Assembly: GCF_016908775.1 (NCBI RefSeq)
Contig: NZ_JAFBEP010000008.1
Span: 1 to 64,000, forward strand
Length of the DNA: 64,000 nt
Origin: Defluviitalea raffinosedens
Lineage (GTDB): Bacteria > Bacillota > Clostridia > Lachnospirales > Defluviitaleaceae
Direction of reading: 5' to 3'
Position 1 is the stretch's first letter. Each line of letters opens with the position of its first letter. The position numbers were made by a program, and so were the translations under genes. Below are positions 17,621-26,570 of the stretch, in pieces. The notes below the pieces were generated by a model. The model was not told the origin of the DNA. It worked only from the letters and a program-made list of their open reading frames with translations, and ran no database searches.

Positions 17621-18433
17621 CTAAGAAGCGTTTAATTTCACATGATGCCTTCCCTTTGGCACGACAAACGGAGAGCCTGAAACGGGATCTTTGATCACTG
17701 TGCAATCCAGATTGAAAACCTGCTTAATTAATTCTTCTGTTATAATTTCAGAAGGGGCTCCCTGTGCGATAAGTCTCCCTTTACGAAGGGCAAAAATATA
17801 ATCAGCATAACGGGCTGAAAGATTAATGTCATGAAGAACCATGACGATTGTGGTTCCTCGTTTTCGATTTAAATCTGTTAACAGGTCAAGAATTTCAACT
17901 TGATAAGTGATGTCCAGGTATGTTGTAGGCTCATCTAAAAGAAGAATATCCGTCTGTTGGGCAAGCGCCATGGCAATCCATACTCTTTGCCGTTGTCCAC
18001 CAGATAACTCATCTACACAACGATTCGCCAAATCTGTAATTCCCATAATTTCTAAAGCTTCTCCCACTGCTTCATAATCCTTGGCACTCAGTCCTTTTAA
18101 AAAAGACTGATACGGAAATCTGCCTCTTGCAACCAAATCAGCCACAGTTATACCTTCAGGTACAATCGGAGATTGAGGCAAAAGCCCTAAAGATTGTGCC
18201 AGCTGTTTAGGAGGAATTTCACCGATTCTTTTTCCGTCAAGAAGGATTTCGCCTGAGCTTGGTTTGATGAGTCGTGCAAGCGTCTTAAGTAAAGTCGATT
18301 TCCCACAGGCATTCGCACCTATGATCACACTAATTTTATTATCAGGAATCCTGACATCTATACCATCAATAATAATTTTTTTATCATATCCTGCAACGAT
18401 ATGATGCGCTTTTAAGGATTTTACGCCTTTCAT
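17621..18433 (-). CDS. Siderophore ABC importer, ATPase
   Basis: The 270-residue FecE/FhuC-type ATPase has Walker A GANACGKS (39-46), the Q-loop region SLGLLPQSP, signature LSGGQRQRVW, Walker B ILLLDEPTTYLD and switch histidine in VMVLHD. It powers import of a ferric siderophore. It overlaps the upstream permease gene by four bases (ATGA), so the importer genes are translationally coupled. It is the last gene of the four-gene operon. Confidence 0.94.
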   Translation of the reverse strand: MKGVKSLKAHHIVAGYDKKIIIDGIDVRIPDNKISVIIGANACGKSTLLKTLARLIKPSSGEILLDGKRIGEIPPKQLAQSLGLLPQSPIVPEGITVADLVARGRFPYQSFLKGLSAKDYEAVGEALEIMGITDLANRCVDELSGGQRQRVWIAMALAQQTDILLLDEPTTYLDITYQVEILDLLTDLNRKRGTTIVMVLHDINLSARYADYIFALRKGRLIAQGAPSEIITEELIKQVFNLDCTVIKDPVSGSPFVVPKGRHHVKLNAS

Positions 18434-19467
18434 GCTGCCCCTCCTGTTCGGTTCATACGAATGAGTAGTACGATTAAATACGGTGACCCTAAAATACCTG
18501 TAATAACCCCCACTGGAAATCGAGTATTAAAAGCAAACTGGCCAATGAGATCAGCGGCTAAAACTAAAATAGCACCTATAAACCCTGCCGGAAATTCATT
18601 GGGAGCACCCGTGCCTGCAAGCTTTGATGCAATGGGACCAGCCAAAAAAGCTACAAAGGAAATAGGTCCTGTAACTGCAGTAGCACAAGCTATTAAAACC
18701 ACAGAGCTTGAAACCAGTAAAAGCCGTACCAGGTCAGTTCTGATACCCAAAGTGGTTGCAGATTGTTCCCCTAATTCTAGAATCCTAAGATGCCTGCCCA
18801 GTAAAATAATGATGAGGCCAAAAAAAATGAGAGCAAAAAAGAGTTTGGGAATATTGGTCATCTGTACTCCGTTAAGACTTCCACTAAGCCATCTGTAAGC
18901 AGCAGGAATATCATGTTGCGGAGCCTTAAGTAATAAAAAGGATATCACAGCATTAAGCATTGCCTGTATGCCTATCCCAATAAGTATTAATTTTCCTCCA
19001 GAAAATTTACCTATCTTAGAAAGCATATAAATCAAAAACGCAAAGAAAAGCCCGGAAATCGCAGCAACAATAGAAGCAACAGCCCCACTCATTTTTAATA
19101 AAAGTATGCAAACCATTGCTCCTACACTGGAACCAGATGTCACTCCTATGATATCGGGACTGGCTAAAGGATTTCGTAACATTGTTTGAAAGGTACTTCC
19201 CGCCATCCCAAAAGCTATCCCAGCAAAAAGTCCAGATAACATTCTGGGCAAGCGTAAAGTCCGTATGGCAAAAGAAGCTCCCTGAATCTGTTCCCCCATC
19301 AATACTTTTATCATAACAGGAATTGGATATATACTGTTCCCCATAATCAATATAGATATACATAGCGCTAAAGTCAGAACACCTAAACAAAGAGTCACGA
19401 TCCTCCAACGATACTGCCTTCGTCTATATCCTACTTGAATACTGCTAAGGTTGTTTCTACCAATCAT
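18430..19467 (-). CDS. Siderophore ABC importer, FecCD-family permease (second)
   Basis: The 345-residue permease has about ten membrane helices and FecCD-family segments: GSTFQTMLRNPLASPDIIGVTSG near the first third, and GPISFVAFLAGPIASKL, the ATPase-contact region. It forms a heterodimer with the permease encoded upstream, with which it overlaps by four bases. Confidence 0.94.
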   Translation of the reverse strand: MIGRNNLSSIQVGYRRRQYRWRIVTLCLGVLTLALCISILIMGNSIYPIPVMIKVLMGEQIQGASFAIRTLRLPRMLSGLFAGIAFGMAGSTFQTMLRNPLASPDIIGVTSGSSVGAMVCILLLKMSGAVASIVAAISGLFFAFLIYMLSKIGKFSGGKLILIGIGIQAMLNAVISFLLLKAPQHDIPAAYRWLSGSLNGVQMTNIPKLFFALIFFGLIIILLGRHLRILELGEQSATTLGIRTDLVRLLLVSSSVVLIACATAVTGPISFVAFLAGPIASKLAGTGAPNEFPAGFIGAILVLAADLIGQFAFNTRFPVGVITGILGSPYLIVLLIRMNRTGGAA

Positions 19468-20462
19468 AACGCTCGCCCCTTCGCTCTCATAGCAATAATA
19501 ATAAGTATTGGAGCCCCTATAAATGCTGTCACAATGCCCGCTTCCAATTCTCCTGGACTACCAATCAGTCTTCCAAAAACATCTGAAAGAGTCAATAGAA
19601 TTGCTCCGCCTAAAGCCGACATAGGTACAATCCATCGCAAACTGGGACCGCAAATAAGACGCATAGTGTGGGGAACCATGAGACCTACAAAACCGATAGG
19701 ACCTGCAAGAGCTGTGATCGCACCACAAAGAAGAACTCCGGATAATGCCCCTGTAAGTCTTACAATTCCAACGCGAACACCTAAACCGGTTGCCATCTCA
19801 TCTCCCATTGCAAGCACATCCAATGCAGGTGTAGAGATCAATCCCAAAAATAATCCAATCAAAAGAATTGGCAATACAGAAATAATTCCTTCCCATGTAG
19901 CACCGCTGATGCTTCCGATCTGCCAGAAACGAACAGCATTCATCACTTGCTCTCTGGGCATAATAATTGCATTGACCAATGAGGATAAAGCTGCACTGGT
20001 AGCCGCACCAGCCAGAGCAAGTTTAATAGGTGTCGCACCCCCAGGACCCATGGAACCTATTCCATAGACAAATATTGCTGTTATTACAGCACCAAGCAGA
20101 GCAAGAAGTATATATTCCTCTGGAGAACTAATCCCAAGAAAAGCAATGCCTCCCACTACAAACAATGACGCTCCAGTATTAACACCCAAAATACTTGGAT
20201 CTGCGATTGGATTGCGGGTAATAGCCTGCATAAGGGCACCGGATATCCCCAGTGATCCTCCGGCTATGAGCCCCAAAACAGTCCTTGGAATCCGTTCATG
20301 AACCACAATCTCATTGATTGATGTCATCCGGGAATGTATTAAGGTATCCCATACTTCATGAAAACTGACAAATCGGGCACCAAATGATAAAGATATTAAA
20401 ACACATAATAGCAAACTAAATAAACTGATCATCATCAACAGGATTTTATTATAAAGCTTCAT
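19464..20462 (-). CDS. Siderophore ABC importer, FecCD-family permease (first)
   Basis: The 332-residue permease shows GALMQAITRNPIADPSILGVNTG and GPIGFVGLMVPHTMRL, both hallmark FecCD regions, across about ten membrane helices. It pairs with the second permease. It overlaps the binding-protein gene by four bases, so all four genes are tightly packed. Confidence 0.94.
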   Translation of the reverse strand: MKLYNKILLMMISLFSLLLCVLISLSFGARFVSFHEVWDTLIHSRMTSINEIVVHERIPRTVLGLIAGGSLGISGALMQAITRNPIADPSILGVNTGASLFVVGGIAFLGISSPEEYILLALLGAVITAIFVYGIGSMGPGGATPIKLALAGAATSAALSSLVNAIIMPREQVMNAVRFWQIGSISGATWEGIISVLPILLIGLFLGLISTPALDVLAMGDEMATGLGVRVGIVRLTGALSGVLLCGAITALAGPIGFVGLMVPHTMRLICGPSLRWIVPMSALGGAILLTLSDVFGRLIGSPGELEAGIVTAFIGAPILIIIAMRAKGRAL

Positions 20463-21502
20463 TCTACTTGATCAGCTGCCTCTCCAATAACCTTAAGGTA
20501 TTCATCGATTGTTGCAGGAATGGAAAGTGCACTGGGTGTAGCAGATGCAGCCAAAGGTGAACCATCTTCAATCAATACTACAGAACCTCTTTTAATCGCT
20601 GGAAGACTTCCCAGCAATGGATCTGCTTTAATTTCTTCTAGCAATTTGTCATTGCCGTAGGTAATGATCACCTCAACATCTTCAAGCAAATCCACATTTT
20701 CTGAACTCAATTCAATGTAAAAACTATTGGTTTCTTGAGCTAACTTTTTAATGCTCTCTGGCAATGCCATACCTAAATCCAAAAGATACGCTGTACGAGG
20801 ATCGTTAGGATGATATATGTAAAACTTCCCTAAATCTAACGGATCAAAAGCAAAGAAAGCTACTTTTTTACCTTTTATGCTCGGATATTTATTAACTTTT
20901 TCTTTTATCAGAATTTCTAAATCCTGAACCAATTTTTGACCTTCAGCTTGCATGCCGATACTAGTTGCATTGATTGTAATCTGTGCTCGCCAAAAAGTTT
21001 GCCATGGATACTCTGGATATGCCACAACAGGGGCTATTTGACTTAATAAATCGTATTCTTCCTGAGTAATTCCTGAGTAAGCTGCAAGAATCACATCAGG
21101 CTGAATATCACTGATTGCTTCGTAATCCAAGCCATCTGTATCCTTAAAAACAACAGGTTCTTCAACACCCAATTCTTTAAACTTGTCTAAAGTCCAAGGC
21201 AAAAGATTATTACCATCAAGAACTCCATAATTTGCCTCTGAAACACCTACTGGAACAACGCCCAATGCCAAAGGTACATCTTGATTCCCCCATGCAATGG
21301 TGGCAACCCGTTCCGGTTTACTTGCTATAACCGTTTCTCCAAAAGCATGTTGAATAACTATGGGATAATCAGTAGAAACTTCTGACTGCTGAGTATTTTC
21401 TTCTGGAACAGGTAGTGCAGTTTCTGAGCTTCCGCATCCTGTTAATACAACACTAAGTAAAAATATAATCATAAAAATTGATTTAGCCTTCTGATAACAC
21501 AT
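20459..21502 (-). CDS. Siderophore ABC importer, substrate-binding lipoprotein
   Basis: The 347-residue protein has a lipoprotein signal ending LTG-C23 and a FepB/FhuD-type binding fold, with the entry strand VIASKPERVATIAWGNQDVPLALG and DVILAAYSG. It captures a ferric siderophore outside the membrane for the FecCD permeases. The similarity is to iron-siderophore rather than cobalamin binders, though the ligand is not provable. Start: ATG at 21502 after a purine-rich AAGGAAGAAGG; an upstream in-frame start at 21541 would spoil the signal peptide. Promoter and two Fur-like boxes lie about 80 bases upstream. Confidence 0.92.
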   Translation of the reverse strand: MCYQKAKSIFMIIFLLSVVLTGCGSSETALPVPEENTQQSEVSTDYPIVIQHAFGETVIASKPERVATIAWGNQDVPLALGVVPVGVSEANYGVLDGNNLLPWTLDKFKELGVEEPVVFKDTDGLDYEAISDIQPDVILAAYSGITQEEYDLLSQIAPVVAYPEYPWQTFWRAQITINATSIGMQAEGQKLVQDLEILIKEKVNKYPSIKGKKVAFFAFDPLDLGKFYIYHPNDPRTAYLLDLGMALPESIKKLAQETNSFYIELSSENVDLLEDVEVIITYGNDKLLEEIKADPLLGSLPAIKRGSVVLIEDGSPLAASATPSALSIPATIDEYLKVIGEAADQVE

Positions 21503-21561
21503 ATTCCTTCTTCCTTTCTTGTAGATAAAATCATAAACCACTTAGTTTTATTGTTTGTGTT

Positions 21562-21603
21562 GATAATGATTATCGTTATTATACTATAATAATAATCATT
21601 GTC
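21562..21603. promoter_or_regulatory. Two tandem Fur-like boxes
   Basis: Box 1 at 21562-21580 (GATAATGATTATCGTTATT) and box 2 at 21585-21603 (TATAATAATAATCATTGTC) each match the 19-bp Fur consensus GATAATGATAATCATTATC at 16 positions. They are four bases apart. Box 2 lies between -35 and -10, box 1 over the start, an arrangement suited to iron-dependent repression. Confidence 0.8.
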
Positions 21604-21609
21604 TGTCAA
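21581..21609 (-). promoter_or_regulatory. Promoter of the siderophore importer operon
   Basis: On the minus strand TTGACA (21609-21604), 17 bases, TAGTAT (21586-21581). The spacer is filled by a Fur-like box. Confidence 0.65.
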
Positions 21610-21673
21610 CTGTTATAGTATAATCCAATCTAAAATCCCTATGACTCCCTTCCTAGCTTTGGAGAATTAAGCA

Positions 21674-21700
21674 AAAAAACGTGCAAGCTGCACGTTTTTC
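21674..21700 (-). terminator. Terminator of the mscS-like gene
   Basis: ACGTGCA (21679-21685) pairs with TGCACGT (21689-21695), with A/T runs on both sides. It lies 39 bases after the channel gene stop. Confidence 0.75.
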
Positions 21701-21738
21701 TTTCAATTTTAATTCAGCGATAAAAGTACCAAATTACA

Positions 21739-22968
21739 TCAGACAGCATGGCTGACATCATATCCCGAGGGTTTTTGATAAATTCTTAAATCAAATTCAG
21801 GTACAACAGCCAGCAAATGTTCAAATATATCTGATTGAATTCGTTCATAGTCTGACCATGCAATTTCATTTGTGAATGCATATATTTCAACAGGCAATCC
21901 ATTTTCACCCGGAGGAAGCTGCCTTACAACCTGCGTCATATCTTTACTTACTTTGGGATGATTTTTTAAATAATTTTCTATATAGATTCTAAAGATCCCT
22001 ATATTTGTTAAGTGACTTCCTTCCGTAATATACGAATGATCTCCGTTATAGTCCTTATGATATTCCGTAATTTCCTTTCTTTTATCCTTAATATATTTAT
22101 GAATATGAGGAATATTCTCCAGTCTGCTTAACAAAGCTTCATCACAGAGTTTTATACTCGTCACATCAATATGAATCGCTCTTTTAATTCTTCTTCCCCC
22201 TGATTCCATCATTCCCCGCCAGTTTTTAAATGATTCCTGCATAAATGCATGGGTTGGAATATATGTAATGGTCTTATCAGAATTTTGTATCTTCACAGTA
22301 TGAAGTGTTATTTCCAGAACATTCCCATCAGCTCCGTATTTGGGCATTTCGATCCAATCCCCTATTTGCAGCATGTTATTGGATGTAAGTTGTATGCTGG
22401 CGACAAGTCCCAAAATAGAGTTTTGAAAGATGAGCATTACCACTGCTGTGGCTGCTCCAATGCCACTTAGTAAAATCCACGGTGACCTGTCAATGAATAC
22501 ACTGATCACCACTATAATGCCTACGGTATAGGAAAGAATGTTAACGACCTGAAGATATCCCTTGATAGGCCTTATTTTAGAGATTTCAAACTTAGAATAA
22601 ATATCATTTACCCCATCTAAAAGTCCATCAACGGCTAATAGGAGAAAAAAAATCATGCTGGAATAAGCGATTCGCTGGATCCATTCTGTATATGGAGGAA
22701 ATAATGGAGCAAATGCGTGTATAATTCCGATGGGTATAATACGCACCAATCGGTCAAAAATCCTTCTCTCTGTAAAAACAGTATGCCAGTTAGCTTTACT
22801 TTTCTCAGCGTATGACTCCAAAACCCTGAACAGGATTTTACGAACAACTGAGGCTGCAGTCAAACTAATGACCATAACGGCCGTAAGGGTTATGATATTG
22901 GATAAAAAGGGTGCTAAATTTTCATTCACTCCATAATTTATCATCAAACTTTTAACTTTTTCAATCAA
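21739..22968 (-). CDS. MscS-family mechanosensitive channel, YbdG-like
   Basis: The 409-residue protein has about five N-terminal membrane helices, then the MscS pore helix and beta domain with SILGLVASIQLTSNNMLQIGDWIEMP and GNVLEITLHTVKIQNSDKTI, then a long C-terminal cytoplasmic region. It would release solutes on osmotic downshock. The extended C-terminal part resembles YbdG rather than minimal MscS. Start: TTG at 22968, eight bases after GGGAGGG. A GTG at 23001 would add 11 residues but lies upstream of that strong ribosome site. Confidence 0.88.
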   Translation of the reverse strand: MIEKVKSLMINYGVNENLAPFLSNIITLTAVMVISLTAASVVRKILFRVLESYAEKSKANWHTVFTERRIFDRLVRIIPIGIIHAFAPLFPPYTEWIQRIAYSSMIFFLLLAVDGLLDGVNDIYSKFEISKIRPIKGYLQVVNILSYTVGIIVVISVFIDRSPWILLSGIGAATAVVMLIFQNSILGLVASIQLTSNNMLQIGDWIEMPKYGADGNVLEITLHTVKIQNSDKTITYIPTHAFMQESFKNWRGMMESGGRRIKRAIHIDVTSIKLCDEALLSRLENIPHIHKYIKDKRKEITEYHKDYNGDHSYITEGSHLTNIGIFRIYIENYLKNHPKVSKDMTQVVRQLPPGENGLPVEIYAFTNEIAWSDYERIQSDIFEHLLAVVPEFDLRIYQKPSGYDVSHAV

Positions 22969-23088
22969 ATATGAATCCCTCCCGGAAACAAAAGTTATCA
23001 CTCCAATATTAAATATATCCTTTCAGAAATCAATTAGAACACTGAAACATATATATTAATATAGATAAAATGATTTGGAGGAATAATC

Positions 23089-23829
23089 ATGTTTATGAAT
23101 CCCTATCCCTATTCTAGAACAGATGCCAATCCCCCTCATATTGTGTCTTCAGCCCAGGGGGATGTAACCGGGGATGGAATACCGGATACGGTTTATCTCA
23201 CAGGGATAAGAACCGAAGACAGTCCTTTTATCCAAAAAATTACGCTTGTCATACGGGATGGTCGAACCGGCAGGATAACTTCTGTTCCACTTAAATCTGA
23301 TGCAGGCTATAATCCTTCAATTTTTTTGGGGGATTTTACCGGGAACAGAGTGAAGGACATCTTAATCAGTATTGCATCGGGAGGCAGCGGAGGCATTATG
23401 TATTATTACATTTACTCCGATATTGGAAATATGCCTAAACTGCTCTTTGATTATGAAGTCTTCAATGAAAGCTATAAATATGAGATAATTTACCGAGACC
23501 AATATAAAGTCGATGTAATCAATCTCACAAATCAACTCAAATACATCATAGATATCTCTAATAAAGGAAAGGATTATTTACAGGAGATATATAATGCAGA
23601 CGGCACCTTAAAAGAGCCCATAGAAGGATTTGTCAGTCCCTTAAGCGGCCTTTATCCAATTGATTATGATTCCAATGGTGTGTATGAACTTCTGGGATTT
23701 CAGAGAATTTCAGGAAGATTTGCTGCTGATGCTTTAGGTTATATTCAAACCTCATTGGAATGGGACAAAGAAAAATTCAGATTCAGAGATCAATTTGCAG
23801 CCATCTATGGATTCCCATATAATCAATAA
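23089..23829 (+). CDS. FG-GAP/VCBS repeat-like protein
   Basis: The 246-residue protein has calcium-loop-like repeats: GDVTGDGIPDTVYLTG near residue 24, GDFTGNRVKDILISI near 83, and DYDSNGVYELLGF near 205. No signal peptide or membrane helix is visible. The N-terminus is Pro/Tyr-rich (MFMNPYPYSR). Similar single-domain proteins occur in spore-forming clostridia, but no function is established. TTGGAGG precedes the ATG. It is a single-gene unit with a very strong terminator. Confidence 0.75.
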   Translation: MFMNPYPYSRTDANPPHIVSSAQGDVTGDGIPDTVYLTGIRTEDSPFIQKITLVIRDGRTGRITSVPLKSDAGYNPSIFLGDFTGNRVKDILISIASGGSGGIMYYYIYSDIGNMPKLLFDYEVFNESYKYEIIYRDQYKVDVINLTNQLKYIIDISNKGKDYLQEIYNADGTLKEPIEGFVSPLSGLYPIDYDSNGVYELLGFQRISGRFAADALGYIQTSLEWDKEKFRFRDQFAAIYGFPYNQ

Positions 23830-23838
23830 TACACACGT

Positions 23839-23882
23839 ATTAAAAAGCCATCTTCTGTGATCACAGAAGATGGCTTTTTAAT
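23839..23882. terminator. 44-bp perfect palindromic terminator
   Basis: Twenty-two bases on each side are exact complements (AAAAAGCCATCTTCTGTGA and its complement form the core), ending in a T run on both strands. It separates the FG-GAP-like and SDR genes, which converge. Confidence 0.85.
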
Positions 23883-23913
23883 ATGTAGAAATATAAAAAC
23901 AGACACCTATTTA

Positions 23914-24657
23914 TTAATCGTTCACTCTATAATACCAATTCCAGTCCCCATGATAAATCATTCTTTTATTCATTCCACCATCTACAGTAATGGTTTCTCC
24001 TGTAATGAAATCCTGCTCGCATAAAAAGAGAACCATATTTGAAATATCTTTTGGTGTTCCGATCTTTCCTGCTGGTATGGCAGCACGATCTTCACAGCTG
24101 AAATTTTGCTCGCCGGTGACATTGATCCAACCTGGCGCAATGCAATTCACAAGTACATTGGGAGCCAGAGACATTGCCAAAGCATGCGTCAGGGCAACTA
24201 TTCCGCCTTTCACACTGGTATATGCTTCTGTATCAGGCTCGGATTGAAATGCTCTGGAAGATGCTATGTTAATGATTCTCCCTTTGTTTTTTATCAATTC
24301 ATCTTTGCATAAACGACTTAGTTCATAGGGGGCTTTTAATCCAATAGATAACATGTAGTCAAACTCTTCATAACTTAATGAGGATAAAATACCTTTGCTG
24401 CCACGACAAGCATTATTAACCACGACATCGATTCTTCCCATTTTTTCCATTGCAAATTCAACAAACTCTTTTAAAGTCAGGGGATTCGCAATATCGCCAT
24501 GGAAAAAGAAAAGTTCTGAGTGCTCTTTTGCAAATTCAGCTGATCGCTTTTCGTCTATGTCTATAAAACATACTTTATCCCCTGCCTGGATAAAATCCTC
24601 ACAGATCTGTTTTCCTATACCATGGCCGCCTCCGGTAACAATAATTCCTCGCTTCAT
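23914..24657 (-). CDS. Short-chain dehydrogenase/reductase
   Basis: The 247-residue classical SDR has the cofactor motif TGGGHGIGKQ (8-17), the NNACRG segment near 88, the catalytic serine in NIASSRAFQ and Tyr/Lys in YTSVKGG. GETITVDGGMNKRM near the C-terminus is typical. An acidic residue after the second strand (FIDIDEKR) suggests NAD(H). The substrate is unknown. AAAGGAG precedes the ATG. It is a single gene. Confidence 0.88.
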   Translation of the reverse strand: MKRGIIVTGGGHGIGKQICEDFIQAGDKVCFIDIDEKRSAEFAKEHSELFFFHGDIANPLTLKEFVEFAMEKMGRIDVVVNNACRGSKGILSSLSYEEFDYMLSIGLKAPYELSRLCKDELIKNKGRIINIASSRAFQSEPDTEAYTSVKGGIVALTHALAMSLAPNVLVNCIAPGWINVTGEQNFSCEDRAAIPAGKIGTPKDISNMVLFLCEQDFITGETITVDGGMNKRMIYHGDWNWYYRVND

Positions 24658-24786
24658 CGTATTCTCCTTTCATGCGCACAGTATAAACATGCACTTTGGT
24701 TTGAATAGCTGCGTATATGATTATTAATTTTTCATTAGTGAGAATGGGTGAGTGCCTATTCACCCACCCTTGTTATTTTTATTATA

Positions 24787-25551
24787 TTATTTTTCTTTAC
24801 CTGTGTAAATCAAAATCGCATCTTTTAAAAACTCTGCCATTCCTGGCTGTTCCTTATCATAATATGCTTTAAATCGCTCATCGCACACATACATCTGTGC
24901 TACACCTGCATGAGCTTCTTTGTTATAGGTTCCCCATGCCAAAGTAATCCATTGGCGATGTAGGTCAGCTGCTTTTTGCGCCGTTTCTCCTCCTGGATCT
25001 CCAGTGGCCATGGCTTCTTTTAAAGTGTCAAACATTTCCCTCTCTAAATCTTGGAATTTATCGTATTGATCCCGGGTCATATTTTTAAATTGCTGGTTAG
25101 ATTTTTCTACTTGTTCATCCCCATATTTTTCTCTTATTTCTTTACCGTATTTTCTTTCATTTTCATCTATGAGTTTCTGTTTAAATCCTTCAAATTTCTC
25201 TTTGTCAGACATTACAATTCTCCCTTCTTGTGCTGCAATGGTTTTCTCAACATTGCTAATCAATAAATCCAGTTGCTTTCTTTTCTCGAGGAGTTTTTGA
25301 CGATGTTCTATCAGTGCCGCAGTAGCATTAAACGTAGGAGACGATAAAATCTCCTTGATCTGCTCCAGACTTACCCCTAATTCTCTGTAAAATAGTATTT
25401 GCTGCAATCTGTCAACTTCCTCCTGACCATAAATACGGTATCCAGATGCATTGATTCTTGCCGGCTTAAGAATCCCTATTTCATCATAATATCTCAGGGT
25501 TCTGGTGCTTACACCTGCTAATTTCCCAAGCTTTTGCACTGTATATTCCAT
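24787..25551 (-). CDS. MerR-family regulator with TipAS domain
   Basis: The 254-residue protein has an N-terminal winged helix of the MerR type (YTVQKLGKLAGVSTRTLRYYDEIG), a coiled-coil dimerization helix around 75-110, then a TipAS domain (about 135-250, with ALRQWITLAW-like LHRQWITLAWGTY and MAEFLKDAI). TipA-type regulators bind drugs, such as thiopeptides, and activate transcription by realigning overlong promoter spacers. The target is unknown. AGGAGG precedes the ATG. Confidence 0.88.
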   Translation of the reverse strand: MEYTVQKLGKLAGVSTRTLRYYDEIGILKPARINASGYRIYGQEEVDRLQQILFYRELGVSLEQIKEILSSPTFNATAALIEHRQKLLEKRKQLDLLISNVEKTIAAQEGRIVMSDKEKFEGFKQKLIDENERKYGKEIREKYGDEQVEKSNQQFKNMTRDQYDKFQDLEREMFDTLKEAMATGDPGGETAQKAADLHRQWITLAWGTYNKEAHAGVAQMYVCDERFKAYYDKEQPGMAEFLKDAILIYTGKEK

Positions 25552-25611
25552 CCTGCTACCTCCTCACACCATGAGCATACACCTTAACGTAACGTCAATG
25601 TCAATAACTTT

Positions 25612-25986
25612 TTATTTTAAAGAATTTCCGCAATAGGGACAAAAACGATAGCGGGGATCAACTGTCGTACCACAGTAATGACATATATTGGACATATCCG
25701 TATCCCCTAACGATTTCAGATCGCTGGATTTAAGTTCCACCAATTCGCCCCCCTCTATTCTTTTTCCTAAGTCAGAATTGATTTCAAATATTTTTTGACA
25801 ACAGGCTGTTTTTACATAATAACGAATATTCCACTTAAATAAGGGAATAAAAAATATATGGAAATAATCATAAACCTTAATCAAACGGTAACTGCCTAAA
25901 GCTTCACATGAGGGGCAAATAATATTGCGCCTGTCTGATATTTCTTGCTGTTTTTGCTCAATACCAAATACACCAATAAAAAACAT
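25612..25986 (-). CDS. Double zinc-ribbon protein
   Basis: The 124-residue protein has an N-terminal zinc ribbon CPSC (24-27) completed by ACC near 63, in the zinc_ribbon_15-like arrangement with an amphipathic FFIPLFKWNIRYYVKT stretch. A second ribbon at the C-terminus has CHYC and CPYC. No membrane segment is clear. Function is unknown; two ribbons suggest nucleic acid or protein contacts. AAAGGGAG precedes the ATG. The promoter region toward the divergent encapsulin operon is shared. Confidence 0.75.
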   Translation of the reverse strand: MFFIGVFGIEQKQQEISDRRNIICPSCEALGSYRLIKVYDYFHIFFIPLFKWNIRYYVKTACCQKIFEINSDLGKRIEGGELVELKSSDLKSLGDTDMSNICHYCGTTVDPRYRFCPYCGNSLK

Positions 25987-26110
25987 ATACTCATCTCCCT
26001 TTTAAAATCATATCTCAATAACTATTTTAAAATGCTTTAAATATCATTTGAATTAATTTAATTTCACTACTCATTATTCTATCATTAAATTCTATAAACA
26101 TAAATCAAGC

Positions 26111-26127
26111 ATATGAATAATTCATAT
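26111..26127. promoter_or_regulatory. 17-bp perfect palindrome upstream of encapsulin operon
   Basis: ATATGAAT-A-ATTCATAT is an exact inverted repeat 53 bases before the EncFtn start codon. Its odd-centre layout and AAT-n-ATT core resemble Fur-superfamily sites. It could be an operator for iron or peroxide control. No clear -35/-10 pair was found with it. Confidence 0.4.
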
Positions 26128-26180
26128 CATTTTACATACAATATTCAAGATTAAAAGATTTAAGTAAGGAGGATTGTAAC

Positions 26181-26537
26181 ATGGATTATCATGAACCGGT
26201 AGAATTGCTTGATGAAAAAGCCAGAGATATTGCCAGAGTGCTTCATAGTTTACAAGAAGAAGTGGAAGCAGTGAATTGGTATCATCAAAGGGTTTCAGCT
26301 ACCCGAGATCCTCAGGTCAAAGCAATTTTGGCCCATAATCGTGACGAAGAAATCGAGCATGCAGTAATGGCAATCGAGTGGCTTAGAAGAAATCTTCCTG
26401 CATGGGATAAAGAACTTCGTACATACTTATTTACGGAAGGCCCAATTACAAATATTGAAGAAGAAGGAAACGAAGATCATTCCTCTATAAGTAAAACCAC
26501 TTCATCTTATTTATCCATTGGAAATATGAAGAAATAA
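26181..26537 (+). CDS. Encapsulated ferritin-like protein (EncFtn)
   Basis: The 118-residue helical protein matches EncFtn, a ferritin relative that forms rings and oxidises iron inside encapsulin shells. Residues equivalent to the known ferroxidase and gate set are present with correct spacing: E26, E29, W33, E57 and H60. The end of the core reads ELRTYLFTEGPI as in the family. A flexible Ser/Thr linker leads to a C-terminal LSIGNMKK, which fits the encapsulin cargo-loading peptide. It is 33 bases before the shell gene and both have AAGGAGG, so they form one operon. Confidence 0.93.
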   Translation: MDYHEPVELLDEKARDIARVLHSLQEEVEAVNWYHQRVSATRDPQVKAILAHNRDEEIEHAVMAIEWLRRNLPAWDKELRTYLFTEGPITNIEEEGNEDHSSISKTTSSYLSIGNMKK

Positions 26538-26570
26538 TGATTCTACAGGTATTTAAAGGAGGTTGTCCCT

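Noticed and set aside
18461-18898. 145-codon frame antisense to the second permease
   Set aside because: Same reason; Pro/Lys/Ser-rich translation without ribosome site or domain.
19435-20067. 210-codon frame antisense to the siderophore permease
   Set aside because: It is a composition shadow: the opposite strand encodes a clear FecCD permease with full motifs.
24747-24770. GGGTGA...TCACCC hairpin after the MerR gene
   Set aside because: The stem is short and no T run follows on the minus strand, so I do not call it a terminator.
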